In this document: in pieces, positions 23,890-33,288 of the stretch
How positions within the stretch are numbered: position 1 is the stretch's first letter
Layout: every line of letters begins with the position of its first letter
Source: Roseovarius nanhaiticus
GTDB taxonomy: Bacteria > Pseudomonadota > Alphaproteobacteria > Rhodobacterales > Rhodobacteraceae
DNA: 64,000 nucleotides
Assembly (NCBI RefSeq): GCF_900156535.1
Contig: NZ_FTNV01000003.1
Location: forward strand, 124,001-188,000
Reading direction: 5' to 3'
Program-made: the position numbers and the translations under genes
The notes under the pieces: generated by a model
Seen by the model: only the letters and a program-made list of their open reading frames with translations
Told to the model about the DNA's origin: nothing
Database searches by the model: none

Positions 23890-24111
23890 ATGTTCAAAGC
23901 ACTCACGAGACAACCTAAGGCAGTATTCCTTCTTTTGGGAGTATCGGCCCTCGCGGCCTGTGGCGACACGGTCGTCGAGCAGGCAGCGATCGGCGGCGTT
24001 GGCGGCCTTGGAACATCGGCCGTCCTTGGCGGCAATCTTGCCGCGGGCGCCGTTGTCGGCGCTGCCGGTAACGTCGCCTACTGCCAGGCCTTCCCGGACC
24101 GCTGCAACTGA
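23890..24111 (+). CDS. small glycine-rich lipoprotein
   Basis: 73 aa. N-terminal basic stretch (MFKALTRQPK), hydrophobic core and lipobox LAAC (Cys22), then a Gly/Ala-rich segment (IGGVGGLGTSAVLGGN, LAAGAVVGAAGNVAY) like the glycine-zipper proteins of the envelope, and two Cys near the end (YCQAFPDRCN). Probably an outer-membrane lipoprotein. The family is widespread as small hypothetical proteins in roseobacters. Ends just before the terminator at 24141-24175. Confidence 0.78.
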   Translation: MFKALTRQPKAVFLLLGVSALAACGDTVVEQAAIGGVGGLGTSAVLGGNLAAGAVVGAAGNVAYCQAFPDRCN

Positions 24112-24140
24112 CATCACCGCGCATCGCGCGATTTTCACCG

Positions 24141-24175
24141 GACCATCCGTGCCACCGGGCACGGGTGGTCTTTTT
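24141..24175 (+). terminator. rho-independent terminator
   Basis: GACCATCCGTGCC pairs with GGCACGGGTGGTC (stem about 12 bp with one wobble, short loop around ACCG) followed by five T. It separates the small lipoprotein gene from pccA, so pccA needs its own promoter or partial read-through. Confidence 0.85.
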
Positions 24176-24207
24176 CGTTTCAAGACCGCACCAGAAGGGG
24201 CCCGCCC

Positions 24208-26208
24208 ATGTTCAAGAAGATCCTGATCGCCAACCGCGGCGAAATTGCCTGCCGCGTCATCAAGACGGCCAAGCAAATGGGCATCCAGACCGTCGCGATC
24301 TATTCCGATGCGGATCGCAACGCCCTGCATGTGCGCATGGCCGATGAAGCCGTGCATATCGGCCCGGCGCCAGCCAATGAGAGCTATATCGTCATCGACA
24401 AGGTGATGGCCGCGATCAAGGAAACGGGCGCCGAAGCGGTTCACCCCGGCTATGGTTTCTTGTCGGAGAACGCCAAGTTCGCCGAGGCGCTGGAGGCGGC
24501 GGGCGTCGCCTTTATCGGGCCGCCCAAGGGCGCGATCGAGGCGATGGGCGACAAGATCACGTCAAAGAAGCTGGCGCAGGAGGCGGGTGTCTCAACCGTG
24601 CCCGGCTATATGGGCCTGATCGAGGATGCCGAGGACGCGGTCAAGATCTCGAACGAGGTCGGCTATCCGGTGATGATCAAGGCCAGCGCCGGGGGCGGCG
24701 GCAAGGGGATGCGCATCGCGTGGAACGACGACGAGGCGCGCGAGGGGTTCCAAAGCTCAAAAAACGAGGCGGCCAGTAGTTTCGGCGACGACCGCATCTT
24801 TATCGAGAAATTCGTGACCCAGCCGCGCCATATCGAGATCCAGGTTCTGTGCGACAGCCACGGCAACGGCATCTATCTGGGCGAGCGGGAATGCAGCATT
24901 CAGCGCCGCAACCAGAAGGTCATCGAAGAGGCCCCCAGCCCCTTTCTGGACGAGGAAACGCGCAAGGCAATGGGCGAGCAGGCCGTCGCGCTGGCACAGG
25001 CCGTCGATTACACCAGCGCGGGCACGGTCGAATTCATCGTCGATGGGGATCGTAATTTCTACTTTCTCGAGATGAACACGCGTTTGCAGGTCGAGCACCC
25101 GGTGACCGAGCTGATCACCGGGGTCGATCTGGTCGAACAGATGATCCGCATCGCCAACGGCGAAGTGCTGCAACTCAGCCAGGACGAGATCAAGCTGAAC
25201 GGCTGGGCAATGGAGAGCCGCCTTTATGCCGAGGATCCCTATCGTAACTTCCTGCCGTCGATCGGGCGCCTGACGCGCTATCGCCCGCCCGAGGAGGTGC
25301 CCGTGGGCCATTCCATCGTGCGTAATGATACCGGCGTTTATGAGGGCGGCGAGATCAGCATGTATTACGACCCGATGATCGCCAAGCTCTGCACATGGGG
25401 GCCGGACCGCATGTCGGCCATCGAGGGGATGCGCGCCGCGCTTGACAGTTTCGAGGTCGAGGGGATCGGGCATAATCTGCCCTTCCTCAGCGCGGTGATG
25501 GACCACCCCAAATTCGTGTCGGGCGACATCACCACGGCGTTTATCGCCGAGGAATACGAGGGCGGTTTCGAGGGCGCGGTGCTGGAGGATGCGCTTTTGC
25601 GCCGAATTGCGGCCTCGTGCGCCGCCATGCACCGCGTGGCCGAGATTCGCCGCACGCGGATTTCGGGCCGCATGGACAATCACGAGCGCAAGGTAGGCGA
25701 TGATTGGAACGTGGCCCTACAGGGCCAGTCGATGGATCTGCGCATCGAGGCGCGGCGCGGCGGCGCGACGGTGCATTTCGAGGACGACACGTCGATGGAG
25801 GTTGTCAGCGACTGGACACCGGGCGACCAGCTGGCGCGCGTCGACGTGGATGGTCTGCCCCTTGTGATGAAGGTCGGCAAGGTCTCGGGCGGCTTCCGCA
25901 TCCGCTGCCGGGGCGCGGATCTGAAGGTGCATGTGCGCACTCCGCGCCAGGCCGAATTGGCAGCCAAGATGCCCGAGAAACAGCCGCCCGACACGTCCAA
26001 GATGCTGCTCTGCCCGATGCCCGGTCTCGTGGTCAAGATGAACGTCGAGGTGGGCGACGAGGTTCAGGAGGGGCAGGCGCTTTGCACCATCGAGGCGATG
26101 AAGATGGAGAACATCCTGCGCGCCGAAAAGCAGGGCACCGTCAGCGTGGTCAATGCCGGGCCGGGCGATAGCCTGGCCGTGGACGAGATCATCATGGAGT
26201 TCGAATAA
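24208..26208 (+). CDS. pccA: propionyl-CoA carboxylase alpha (biotin carboxylase plus biotinyl) subunit
   Basis: 666 aa. Domains in order: biotin carboxylase N-terminal (FKKILIANRGEIACRVI), ATP-grasp (KASAGGGGKGMRIAW, FLEMNTRLQVEHPVTE), biotin carboxylase C-terminal, the BT domain that joins the beta subunit (about 480-590), and a C-terminal biotinyl domain with the lysine in EAMKMENILRAEKQG. It charges biotin with bicarbonate and ATP for PccB. BT domain and length distinguish it from AccC. No TTTGCAAA octamer is visible just upstream, unlike pccB. Confidence 0.96.
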   Translation: MFKKILIANRGEIACRVIKTAKQMGIQTVAIYSDADRNALHVRMADEAVHIGPAPANESYIVIDKVMAAIKETGAEAVHPGYGFLSENAKFAEALEAAGVAFIGPPKGAIEAMGDKITSKKLAQEAGVSTVPGYMGLIEDAEDAVKISNEVGYPVMIKASAGGGGKGMRIAWNDDEAREGFQSSKNEAASSFGDDRIFIEKFVTQPRHIEIQVLCDSHGNGIYLGERECSIQRRNQKVIEEAPSPFLDEETRKAMGEQAVALAQAVDYTSAGTVEFIVDGDRNFYFLEMNTRLQVEHPVTELITGVDLVEQMIRIANGEVLQLSQDEIKLNGWAMESRLYAEDPYRNFLPSIGRLTRYRPPEEVPVGHSIVRNDTGVYEGGEISMYYDPMIAKLCTWGPDRMSAIEGMRAALDSFEVEGIGHNLPFLSAVMDHPKFVSGDITTAFIAEEYEGGFEGAVLEDALLRRIAASCAAMHRVAEIRRTRISGRMDNHERKVGDDWNVALQGQSMDLRIEARRGGATVHFEDDTSMEVVSDWTPGDQLARVDVDGLPLVMKVGKVSGGFRIRCRGADLKVHVRTPRQAELAAKMPEKQPPDTSKMLLCPMPGLVVKMNVEVGDEVQEGQALCTIEAMKMENILRAEKQGTVSVVNAGPGDSLAVDEIIMEFE

Positions 26209-26214
26209 CGCATC

Positions 26215-26736
26215 ATGGGCGGGCCCGCTGCATATCGCCAATTGGCGGGCCTGCCCCTGTGGGTGGGCCTGTTGGCCTTGGCCGCCTGCGAGCGCAGCAG
26301 CGAAGCCGAGATGCGCAGCGTGCTGGAAGGCTGGGCGCCGATCGGCGAAACGCTGAGCTTTGAGGTCCAGCGTGGCTGTGCGGCGGGGCTGTTTCAGCTG
26401 GTTGATGCGCGGATATCCTCCAGCATGCCGGTGGTCACCAGCGCGCCGGAGGCGGCAATCGTCCTGCGCAGGCAAGGCGCCGTAGCCATCGACGATATCC
26501 GGGTAACGCCTCAGGCCGCAATTGAAGGGCTTATCGGCGTTGATCGCGCCTCGGGAATGCGCATGCGGATGGCAGGTCTCGAAGCGCGGGCCTGCATGGA
26601 CGATGAAATCCGCGCAGCCTTCGCCGCCGCACTGACCGCGCCGCGCGCCGTTCTCATGGTGGGCCGCGATCACGGGATCGTCGCGCTGATGGATGCCGAG
26701 GCGGGCGTTCTGGTTGCGGCGATGGGGGCCGAATGA
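26215..26736 (+). CDS. hypothetical lipoprotein in the pccA-mcm cluster
   Basis: 173 aa, beginning 6 bases after pccA. A hydrophobic stretch (LPLWVGLLALAAC) ends in a lipobox with Cys25, so it is probably a lipoprotein. The mature part has Cys in QRGCAAGLFQLVDA and ARACMDDE and no known domain to my eye. Position between pccA and mcm suggests co-expression with propionate metabolism, though no direct role for an envelope lipoprotein is known. Confidence 0.72.
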   Translation: MGGPAAYRQLAGLPLWVGLLALAACERSSEAEMRSVLEGWAPIGETLSFEVQRGCAAGLFQLVDARISSSMPVVTSAPEAAIVLRRQGAVAIDDIRVTPQAAIEGLIGVDRASGMRMRMAGLEARACMDDEIRAAFAAALTAPRAVLMVGRDHGIVALMDAEAGVLVAAMGAE

Positions 26737-26782
26737 TGCGCGCGTATGATCCAGCGTCAAAGCTATGGTCCGACGCTCGCCT

Positions 26783-27244
26783 TCAGTCCGGCAGGCCGCG
26801 CCTCTCTTCGATCTCGCGCTCACGCATCGGCAATTTGTCGATGGTGCGGGTGATTTCGCGCACGTCCCATGGCACCGGCTTGCGCAGGTATATCGTGCCG
26901 TCCTTCACGATCAGCGCCAGCATGAAGCCACGCGGGCGCAGCTGCTGCCGCAATGCGCTGTCGCCCTCCGGGTCGGTATCGGTCAAGATCACGACGTCGC
27001 GTTCGATCAATCTGGGCAGCTCGTTGGTCAACAGTTCCATCTGGCGTATGAATTGCGGATCGTTCGGACTGTCGGCAAAGACAACGAGCGGCCTCTTTTT
27101 CCAACGAAATTGTTTCAAATCCACATCGGTGCCCTCGATCACGATGCTGTCCGGTGCCGGAACATCATCGATCGCGGGCGCAGTCTGCGCGCTCAGCGGG
27201 GCGGCCAAAAGGCCAGCAAAAACAAGGGTAGGTATCAGTTTCAT
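26783..27244 (-). CDS. DUF4174 domain protein, secreted
   Basis: 153 aa with a signal peptide (MKLIPTLVFAGLLAAPLSAQ). The mature part matches DUF4174: LKQFRWKKRPLVVFADS and a thioredoxin-like ending with KDGTIYLRKPVPWDVREI. The fold resembles a thioredoxin domain without a CxxC, so it is unlikely to be a redox enzyme. It lies on the opposite strand to pccA and mcm, breaking the row of same-direction genes. Confidence 0.82.
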   Translation of the reverse strand: MKLIPTLVFAGLLAAPLSAQTAPAIDDVPAPDSIVIEGTDVDLKQFRWKKRPLVVFADSPNDPQFIRQMELLTNELPRLIERDVVILTDTDPEGDSALRQQLRPRGFMLALIVKDGTIYLRKPVPWDVREITRTIDKLPMREREIEERRGLPD

Positions 27245-27420
27245 CGGCTCTCCTATGAATCATGATATAAGCGGGTCACGGCCGATTGCGATGCGCAAAA
27301 TGCCATGCATCGCGCTAATTTTTCCGTTAATCCCATCGTCAACATTCGTCCCTAGCAAAGATGGCATATCCGGCAGCCGTCCATCCCGGCGCGGCGCCGC
27401 AGCCAAGGGCGGGCCATTAC

Positions 27421-28374
27421 ATGGAGATCATCCTGCATCTCGGGGCGCATCGCAGCGCGTCGACCAGTTTTCAGCACTACCTTCGCAAGAATGGTGCGCG
27501 TCTTGCCGCGGGCGGTGTCGGGGTCTGGGGGCCGCCCCAGACGCGCAATGGGCTGCTCGAAGGGGTGCTGCCCAGGCCCGGCTTGGTGAGTTATGCGGCG
27601 CAGATGCAGCGCGCGCGGGGACGCATCGCGCTGGCACTTGCCGATATCGAGATGGCGGGCATCGAGCGGCTGATCGTGACGGACGAGAACATGATCGGCA
27701 CGCCGCGCAGTATTTTGCGGGCGCAACGCCTATATCCCGCCGCCGGCGAGCGGATGGCGCGCTATGCCGCAGGCTTCGGCGGTCGGATCACGCGCGTTGT
27801 GCTGTCGGTGCGCGCGCAAGATGCGTGGTGGGCGTCATGTATCGCCTACGCCGTCGCGCGCGGGGCGCGGGTGCCTTCGCGCGTTCGGCTGACGCAGATC
27901 GCCGCCGATCCGCGCACTTGGCGCGACGTGATCTGCGACCTGGCCTGCGCGCTGCCGGGGGTAGAGATCCAGGTGATGCCACACGAGGTTTTTGCCTCGC
28001 GCCCCGAAGCGCGTCTGCAGGCAATGGCGCGCCTGCCCACGCCGCCAAAGACCGCCGCGCGAGAATGGCTGAATCGTGCGCCGGAGCTGCCCGCGCTGCG
28101 GCAGGTGATCCACGATCGGGGCGGGGATCCGGCGCTGCTGCCGGACGGGGATGGCCCATGGCAGCCCTTTACCCGCGAAGAACGCGCGGCGCTTCGCGAG
28201 GCCTATCACGACGATTTGTTCTGGCTGCGCGCAGGCGCGGACGGATTTGCCACTTTGACAGAGGAACCGGATATGGATCAGGTGGGGCCAACGCCGCCGA
28301 TCCATGCCGAGACAAGAGGACGAGACCATGACCAAGAAGGTGCGAGACGATTGGCGCAAGCTGGCCGAAGCTGA
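27421..28374 (+). CDS. sulfotransferase-like protein
   Basis: 317 aa. The N-terminal [18 protein letters not shown] (4-21) is the PAPS 5'-phosphosulfate loop of the sulfotransferase family; [14 protein letters not shown] (about 122-135) is where the 3'-phosphate-binding Arg/Ser region is expected. Acceptor substrate unknown: a sugar, lipid or small alcohol are all possible. ATG 27421 chosen because the loop begins right after it; an ATG at 27361 is too far. Its last 47 bases overlap the start of mcm in another frame, an unusually long overlap, so translation of the two may be linked. Confidence 0.72.
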   Translation: MEIILHLGAHRSASTSFQHYLRKNGARLAAGGVGVWGPPQTRNGLLEGVLPRPGLVSYAAQMQRARGRIALALADIEMAGIERLIVTDENMIGTPRSILRAQRLYPAAGERMARYAAGFGGRITRVVLSVRAQDAWWASCIAYAVARGARVPSRVRLTQIAADPRTWRDVICDLACALPGVEIQVMPHEVFASRPEARLQAMARLPTPPKTAAREWLNRAPELPALRQVIHDRGGDPALLPDGDGPWQPFTREERAALREAYHDDLFWLRAGADGFATLTEEPDMDQVGPTPPIHAETRGRDHDQEGARRLAQAGRS

Positions 28375-30460
28375 GCTGAAGGGCCGCCCGCTGGAGGATC
28401 TGACCTGGCACACGATCGAGGGCATCGACGTCAAGCCGCTCTATACCGCCGAAGACACCGAAGGGCTGGCGCATATGGGCGGCATCCCTGGCGCGCCTCC
28501 CTTCACCCGAGGGGTCAAGGCCACCATGTATGCCGGGCGCCGCTGGACCATCCGGCAATATGCAGGTTTCTCTACAGCGGAAGAGTCGAACGCCTTTTAT
28601 CGGCGCAACCTGGCGGCGGGGCAGCAGGGCGTCAGCGTCGCCTTCGATCTGGCCACGCATCGCGGCTATGACAGCGATCATCCGCGTGTCGAGGGCGATG
28701 TGGGCAAGGCAGGGGTTGCCATCGACTCGGTCGAGGACATGAAGGTTCTTTTTGACCAGATCCCGCTGGATCAGGTCAGCGTGTCAATGACGATGAACGG
28801 CGCAGTGATCCCGATCCTGGCCAGTTTTATCGTCGCGGGCGAAGAGCAGGGACACGACAAGTCGGTCCTGTCGGGCACGATCCAGAATGACATTCTCAAG
28901 GAATTCATGGTGCGCAACACCTATGTCTATCCACCCGAGCCAAGCATGCGGATCATCTCGGACATCATCGAATACACGTCCGGCGGCATGCCGAAATTCA
29001 ACTCGATCTCGATCTCCGGCTATCACATGCAGGAGGCCGGCGCGAACTTGGTGCAGGAGCTTGCCTATACGCTGGCCGATGGGCGTGAATACGTACGGGC
29101 CGCCATCGAGGCGGGTATGGATGTCGACAAATTTGCAGGACGGCTTAGCTTTTTCTTTGCGATAGGCATGAATTTCTTCATGGAGGCGGCCAAACTGCGG
29201 GCCGCTCGTCTGCTTTGGCATCGCATCATGACCGAGTTCGGCGCGCAGAACGACCGATCGAAAATGTTGCGCACGCACTGCCAGACCAGCGGCGTGAGTT
29301 TGCAGGAGCAGGATCCCTACAACAACGTCATCCGAACCGCCTATGAGGCGATGAGTGCTGTTTTGGGCGGCACGCAGTCGCTTCATACCAATGCGCTTGA
29401 CGAGGCGATGGCCCTGCCCACCGATTTCAGTGCCCGCATCGCCCGCAATACCCAGCTGATTCTGCAGGAAGAGACCGGAGTCAGCGCCGTCGTCGATCCG
29501 CTCGCCGGCAGCTATTACGTCGAGAGCCTCACGGCCGAGTTGGCCGAGAAAGCCTGGGAGTTGATGGAGGAGGTCGAGGAGATGGGCGGCATGACAAAGG
29601 CCGTGGCCAGTGGCATGCCCAAGCTGCGGATCGAGGAATCGGCCGCGACGCGCCAGGCGATGATCGACCGCGGCACCGAGGTGATCGTGGGCGTGAACAA
29701 ATATCGCCGCGACAAGGAAGACCCCATCGATCTATTGGATATCGACAATTCCAAAGTGCGTGACAGCCAGATTGCGGGGCTGGAGCGGATCCGCGCCAGC
29801 CGCGATCAGGACGCCTGTGACGCCGCGCTGGCCGAGGTCGAACGCCGTGCGCGCGAAGGCGGCAACCTTCTGGAGGCGGCGGTCGAGGCCGCGCGCGCCC
29901 GTGCAACCGTAGGAGAGATTTCCATGGCGATGGAGAAGGTATTCGGGCGCCACCGCGCCGAGGTGAAGACGCTTGCCGGTGTGTATGGCGCCGCCTATGA
30001 GGGCGACGAAGGCTTTGCCGCCATCCAAAAGTCGGTAGAGGCGTTTGCCGAAGAGGAGGGTCGCCGCCCTCGTATGCTGGTGGTCAAGATGGGCCAGGAC
30101 GGCCATGATCGCGGCGCCAAGGTAATCGCAACTGCTTTTGCAGATATCGGCTTTGACGTGGATGTCGGCCCGCTGTTCCAGACTCCGGAAGAGGCGGCGC
30201 AGGACGCCATCGACAACGACGTGCACGTGGTCGGGATCAGCAGCCAGGCGGCGGGGCACAAGCACCTGGCACCGAAGCTGGTAGAGGCGCTGCGCGCGCA
30301 GGGCGCAGGCGAGATCCTGGTGATCTGCGGCGGGGTGATTCCGCAGGCGGATTATGACTTCCTGAAAAAGGCAGGGGTCAAGGCAATCTTCGGGCCGGGC
30401 ACGAACATTCCGGACGCGGCGCAGGATATCCTGCGCATGATCCAAGAGGCGAAGGGGTAG
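28328..30460 (+). CDS. methylmalonyl-CoA mutase, single-chain
   Basis: 710 aa, the fused catalytic plus cobalamin form. It isomerises (R)-methylmalonyl-CoA to succinyl-CoA. N-terminal TIM barrel: [35 protein letters not shown] (substrate-binding Tyr/Arg/His region), [13 protein letters not shown]-terminal B12 domain (about 580-700) with the base-off DGHDRG His ligand in [14 protein letters not shown] 28328 has AGAGG about 8 bases before it; the upstream in-frame ATG at 28304 is less likely. Epimerase and the MeaB-type GTPase chaperone are not in the window. Confidence 0.96.
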   Translation: MTKKVRDDWRKLAEAELKGRPLEDLTWHTIEGIDVKPLYTAEDTEGLAHMGGIPGAPPFTRGVKATMYAGRRWTIRQYAGFSTAEESNAFYRRNLAAGQQGVSVAFDLATHRGYDSDHPRVEGDVGKAGVAIDSVEDMKVLFDQIPLDQVSVSMTMNGAVIPILASFIVAGEEQGHDKSVLSGTIQNDILKEFMVRNTYVYPPEPSMRIISDIIEYTSGGMPKFNSISISGYHMQEAGANLVQELAYTLADGREYVRAAIEAGMDVDKFAGRLSFFFAIGMNFFMEAAKLRAARLLWHRIMTEFGAQNDRSKMLRTHCQTSGVSLQEQDPYNNVIRTAYEAMSAVLGGTQSLHTNALDEAMALPTDFSARIARNTQLILQEETGVSAVVDPLAGSYYVESLTAELAEKAWELMEEVEEMGGMTKAVASGMPKLRIEESAATRQAMIDRGTEVIVGVNKYRRDKEDPIDLLDIDNSKVRDSQIAGLERIRASRDQDACDAALAEVERRAREGGNLLEAAVEAARARATVGEISMAMEKVFGRHRAEVKTLAGVYGAAYEGDEGFAAIQKSVEAFAEEEGRRPRMLVVKMGQDGHDRGAKVIATAFADIGFDVDVGPLFQTPEEAAQDAIDNDVHVVGISSQAAGHKHLAPKLVEALRAQGAGEILVICGGVIPQADYDFLKKAGVKAIFGPGTNIPDAAQDILRMIQEAKG

Positions 30461-30473
30461 GCCCGATTGCAAT

Positions 30474-30504
30474 AGCGCGCCGGAGCGATATCCGGCGCGC
30501 TTTC
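30474..30504 (+). terminator. strong hairpin terminator after mcm
   Basis: Perfect 11-bp stem AGCGCGCCGGA/TCCGGCGCGCT (30474-30484 with 30491-30501, loop GCGATA) 13 bases after the stop codon, followed by only TTC. Very stable, with a weak U tail. Confidence 0.7.
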
Positions 30505-30704
30505 ACCGGGCTTACGGGTGTGCACATGCGTTGGCGATTTTGTCCGCCAGGGTGCGGCTGCGCCGATGGCCGATAGGGGGCCCCTTGCGGAGGCGCGCCG
30601 CCAACACGATAGCCGCTCGCTCAAAACATTTCGTGAAGGGCAGGCCTGCTGCCTTCGCACGGATCTTGAGAGTGCGGAATTCACTTGCTTCGCAAATTGA
30701 ATTT

Positions 30705-30780
30705 TGGTGGCGTGAGGTGGATTTGAACCACCGACCTAACGATTATGAGTCGTTTGCTCTAACCCCTGAGCTACCACGCC
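30705..30780 (-). tRNA. tRNA-Met (CAT), elongator type
   Basis: Complete cloverleaf on the minus strand: acceptor GGCGTGG/TCACGCC, D stem GCTC/GAGC, anticodon stem AACGA/TCGTT with loop CTCATAA (anticodon CAT), T arm GGTGG-TTCAAAT-CCACC, discriminator A and encoded CCA. The ACTCATAAT context and a G1-C72 pair fit elongator Met; the initiator is excluded because the anticodon stem lacks three G-C pairs. A lysidine-modified tRNA-Ile2 cannot be fully ruled out by eye. Confidence 0.9.
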
Positions 30781-30947
30781 TTGGGCGCGTGGCTAAGGCA
30801 GCGGCGCGCGCCCGTCAAGGCGGAAAAGCGGTTTTGCGAGCGGTAAATGCACCGGGCGAAATGACCGAGATTGCGCGGGATTGCACTTGGGCTCCGGGTG
30901 CGTTTAAGGTCCGGCGCCGATCACGCTGCAAACGAAAGGCTGCGCCC

Positions 30948-31559
30948 TTGTTCGAACTCGACCATCTCGCCATTGCCGCCGAAACCCTGGAGGACGGGAC
31001 AACGTGGCTGGAGGCCATGATCGGCGCGCCGACCGTGGCGGGCGGACGGCATGCCCGATTTGGCACCCATAACCGGCTGTTGGGTCTGGCGGATGGCCTG
31101 TATCTTGAGGTGATCGCGGTCGCCCCACAGGCTCCAGCGCCTGAAGACGCACGCTGGTTCGATCTCGATCGCTTTGCCGGACCGCCGCGTATTGCAAACT
31201 GGATTTGCCGCACCGATGACCTGGACGCAGCGCGGGCCGCGCTGCCGGGGATGGGGCGCGAAGTGGCGCTGTCGCGCGGCGATCTGGCCTGGCGTATGGC
31301 GGTGCCCGAGGATGGGCAATTGCCCTTTGGCGGGTGCCATCCAGCGGTCATTACTTGGGATTGCGCCGCGCATCCGGCGGCGAGCCTGCCGGATCACGGT
31401 ATCTCTCTGCGGCGACTGATCGTGACCCATCCCGAGGCGCAGGCGCTTGAGGCGCTGCTATCGACCTCCTTGGGCGATCGGCGCGTGGTGTTCGAGACCG
31501 GAACAATAGGCCTGCGAGCTGAGTTCAACACACCGGGCGGATGCCGGTTTCTGGGATGA
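30948..31559 (+). CDS. VOC-fold protein, glyoxalase-like domain
   Basis: 203 aa. FELDHLAIAAETLEDGTTWL at the start, then HNRLLGLADGLYLEVIAV, are the beta-alpha-beta-beta-beta pattern of the vicinal oxygen chelate fold, with candidate metal ligands His6 and a Glu in YLEVIAV. Substrate unknown. The start is TTG 30948: AAAGG lies 8 bases upstream and the family begins precisely there, while longer in-frame starts would run back through tRNA-Met. Overlaps the next gene by 4 bases. Confidence 0.8.
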   Translation: MFELDHLAIAAETLEDGTTWLEAMIGAPTVAGGRHARFGTHNRLLGLADGLYLEVIAVAPQAPAPEDARWFDLDRFAGPPRIANWICRTDDLDAARAALPGMGREVALSRGDLAWRMAVPEDGQLPFGGCHPAVITWDCAAHPAASLPDHGISLRRLIVTHPEAQALEALLSTSLGDRRVVFETGTIGLRAEFNTPGGCRFLG

Positions 31560-32044
31560 TTGTCCGGGATGCGGAGCGGGGCGATATCGCCCCGATGATG
31601 GGCATCTGGAATCCTCAGATCCGCGAGACATCGATTACCTTCACAACCATTGAGAAAACCGAGGCAATGCTGGAGGACGAGCTGGCGGCTTGCGCTGCCG
31701 AGGGTCGCGCCTTTTTGGTGGCCGAGGAGGCGGGCGCCGTGATCGGTCTGGCGACGTGGTTCGCCTTTCGCAAGGGGCCCGGCTACGCCCATTCGGCCGA
31801 GCATACGGTGGTCTTGGCGCCGCAGGCGCAGGGGCGCGGGGCCGGGCGCCTTTTGATGCGCGCGATCGAGGATCATGCGCGCGCGGCTGGCGTGCATGTT
31901 CTGGTCGCGGGCGTGACCGGCGAGAATTCCCGCGGGATCGCCTTTCACCGCGCGCTCGGGTTTGACGAGGTGGGGCGCATGCCGCAGGTGGGCCGGAAAT
32001 TCAGGCGCTGGATGGATCTGGTGCTCTTGCAGAAGATCCTCTGA
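31556..32044 (+). CDS. GNAT acetyltransferase, phosphinothricin acetyltransferase-like
   Basis: 162 aa. The acetyl-CoA loop is APQAQGRGAGRLLM (about 93-106), preceded by YAHSAEHTVVL and followed by VTGENSRGIAFHRALGF and QVGRKFRRWMDLVLLQK, the ending typical of the PAT/methionine-sulfone acetyltransferase branch. Such enzymes acetylate glutamate or methionine analogues as detoxification. ATG 31556 overlaps the previous stop (ATGA), so the two genes are coupled. Confidence 0.82.
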   Translation: MIVRDAERGDIAPMMGIWNPQIRETSITFTTIEKTEAMLEDELAACAAEGRAFLVAEEAGAVIGLATWFAFRKGPGYAHSAEHTVVLAPQAQGRGAGRLLMRAIEDHARAAGVHVLVAGVTGENSRGIAFHRALGFDEVGRMPQVGRKFRRWMDLVLLQKIL

Positions 32045-32111
32045 GCTGATTTTTACGCGCGGTTCGCCCTATCGCGCTGGCACCGACCGGTAAACTCAGT
32101 AGGATCACGCC

Positions 32112-32795
32112 ATGTCGCTCTGGACCCGCATAACCGAAGCCGTGTCGGCCCTCGCCAGTGGCGAGGGTTTGAGCCATGTGTTCGAGCGGCTTCGCACCCC
32201 GCCTGAGCGGCGCGTGGCCTTCGCCATTGCCGTAATTGCGCTGGGCGCAAAGATGGCCAAGGCGGACGGGCAGGTGACGCGCGGCGAGGTGTCGGCCTTT
32301 CGCGAGGTGTTCCAGATCGCGCAGGATGACGAAGCGGGCGCGGCGCGCGTGTTCAACCTGGCCCGGCAGGACGTGGCGGGGTTCGAGGAATATGCCGCGC
32401 GCATCAAGGCGATGTTCGGCGATCAGACCGGTGCGCTGAGTGACCTTCTGGAGGGGCTGTTTCATATCGCCATGGCGGACGGAAAGTATCATCCGGACGA
32501 GAATCTGTTTCTTGAAAGGGTGGCAGAGATATTCGAAGTGCCGGAGCCGGAATTTCGGCAGATGCGCTGTCGGTTCGTGCCGGATGCGGAGCCTGATCCC
32601 TATCAGGTTCTGGGTGCGTCGCCGGATGACAGTCTGGATGTTCTACGGAAACGCCACCGCGAAATGGTCCGTGCGTCGCATCCCGACCGGATGGTCGCAC
32701 GCGGCGTGCCGAAAGAGGCGATGCGCCTCGCCGAGAAGCGTATGACCGACATCAATCGCGCTTGGGACCAGATCCAGGCCGAGCGGGGCGCCTGA
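32112..32795 (+). CDS. TerB-DnaJ (DjlA-like) co-chaperone
   Basis: 227 aa. Residues 30-150 form a TerB-like helical domain with two acidic repeats (KADGQVTRGE at 50-59 and MADGKYHPDE at 121-130). Residues 163-227 form a J domain with an intact HPD motif at 190-192, so it can stimulate DnaK. E. coli DjlA has an N-terminal membrane helix; none is visible here, so this is a soluble variant. Stand-alone gene with its own start after a 67-base gap. Confidence 0.85.
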   Translation: MSLWTRITEAVSALASGEGLSHVFERLRTPPERRVAFAIAVIALGAKMAKADGQVTRGEVSAFREVFQIAQDDEAGAARVFNLARQDVAGFEEYAARIKAMFGDQTGALSDLLEGLFHIAMADGKYHPDENLFLERVAEIFEVPEPEFRQMRCRFVPDAEPDPYQVLGASPDDSLDVLRKRHREMVRASHPDRMVARGVPKEAMRLAEKRMTDINRAWDQIQAERGA

Positions 32796-32852
32796 GCCGC
32801 GCGCTTTCGCTGGGGGCTTAAATTTGTTTTGGCGCTGCGCTATATTGGTTTC

Positions 32853-33245
32853 ATGAAAAAACTCGCACTTCCGCTCGTCCTCGCTTTTGCCCTTGCGATG
32901 CCTGCCTCCGCGCAAGACACGGAGGCACCGTCCAAGGACGGCCTGTCGCTGATCGAGGATGGCGCGCGCATGTTCTTCGAGGGTTTGATGCAAGAAGCAG
33001 AGCCGGCGCTGGAGGGTATGCGCGAGATGGCGGATCGCCTCGGGCCGCAATTGCGCGGCTTTGCCGAAGAAATGGGACCGGCGCTGGCGGAAATCTTAAA
33101 GGATGTCGAGGATTTGAGCGTTTATGAGGCGCCTGAGCAGCTGCCGAATGGGGATATCATCATCCGCCGCAAAGAGCCTTTGCCGCCCGCCCCAGAGCGG
33201 CCAGAATTGGGCGATGCCGCGCCCGAAGGCGACATCGAAATTTAG
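32853..33245 (+). CDS. secreted acidic hypothetical protein
   Basis: 130 aa. Signal peptide MKKLALPLVLAFALAMPASA, then an acidic helical region (GARMFFEGLMQEAEPALEGM, PALAEILKDVEDLSVYE) and a Pro/Glu-rich tail. The YEAPEQLPNGDIIIRR stretch resembles a small family found next to ppx/ppk-type genes in roseobacters, but I do not know a function. Convergent with ppx, 43 bases apart. Confidence 0.7.
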   Translation: MKKLALPLVLAFALAMPASAQDTEAPSKDGLSLIEDGARMFFEGLMQEAEPALEGMREMADRLGPQLRGFAEEMGPALAEILKDVEDLSVYEAPEQLPNGDIIIRRKEPLPPAPERPELGDAAPEGDIEI

Positions 33246-33288
33246 GGGGCCGCGATCCGACCTCGGACTGGGATGAGGGAAAGGGGCG

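Noticed and set aside
24112..24207. Search for a TTTGCAAA octamer before pccA
   Set aside because: None found; the region holds only the terminator and a ribosome site, so direct PccR control of pccA is not supported here.
23507..24226. Open frame starting at ATG 23507, overlapping the stop of the 120-aa hypothetical gene
   Set aside because: It reads through an intrinsic terminator and through the lipoprotein gene in another frame, with low-complexity translation.
24757..25683. 308-codon minus-strand open frame within pccA
   Set aside because: Antisense to the ATP-grasp domain of pccA; typical GC-rich shadow.
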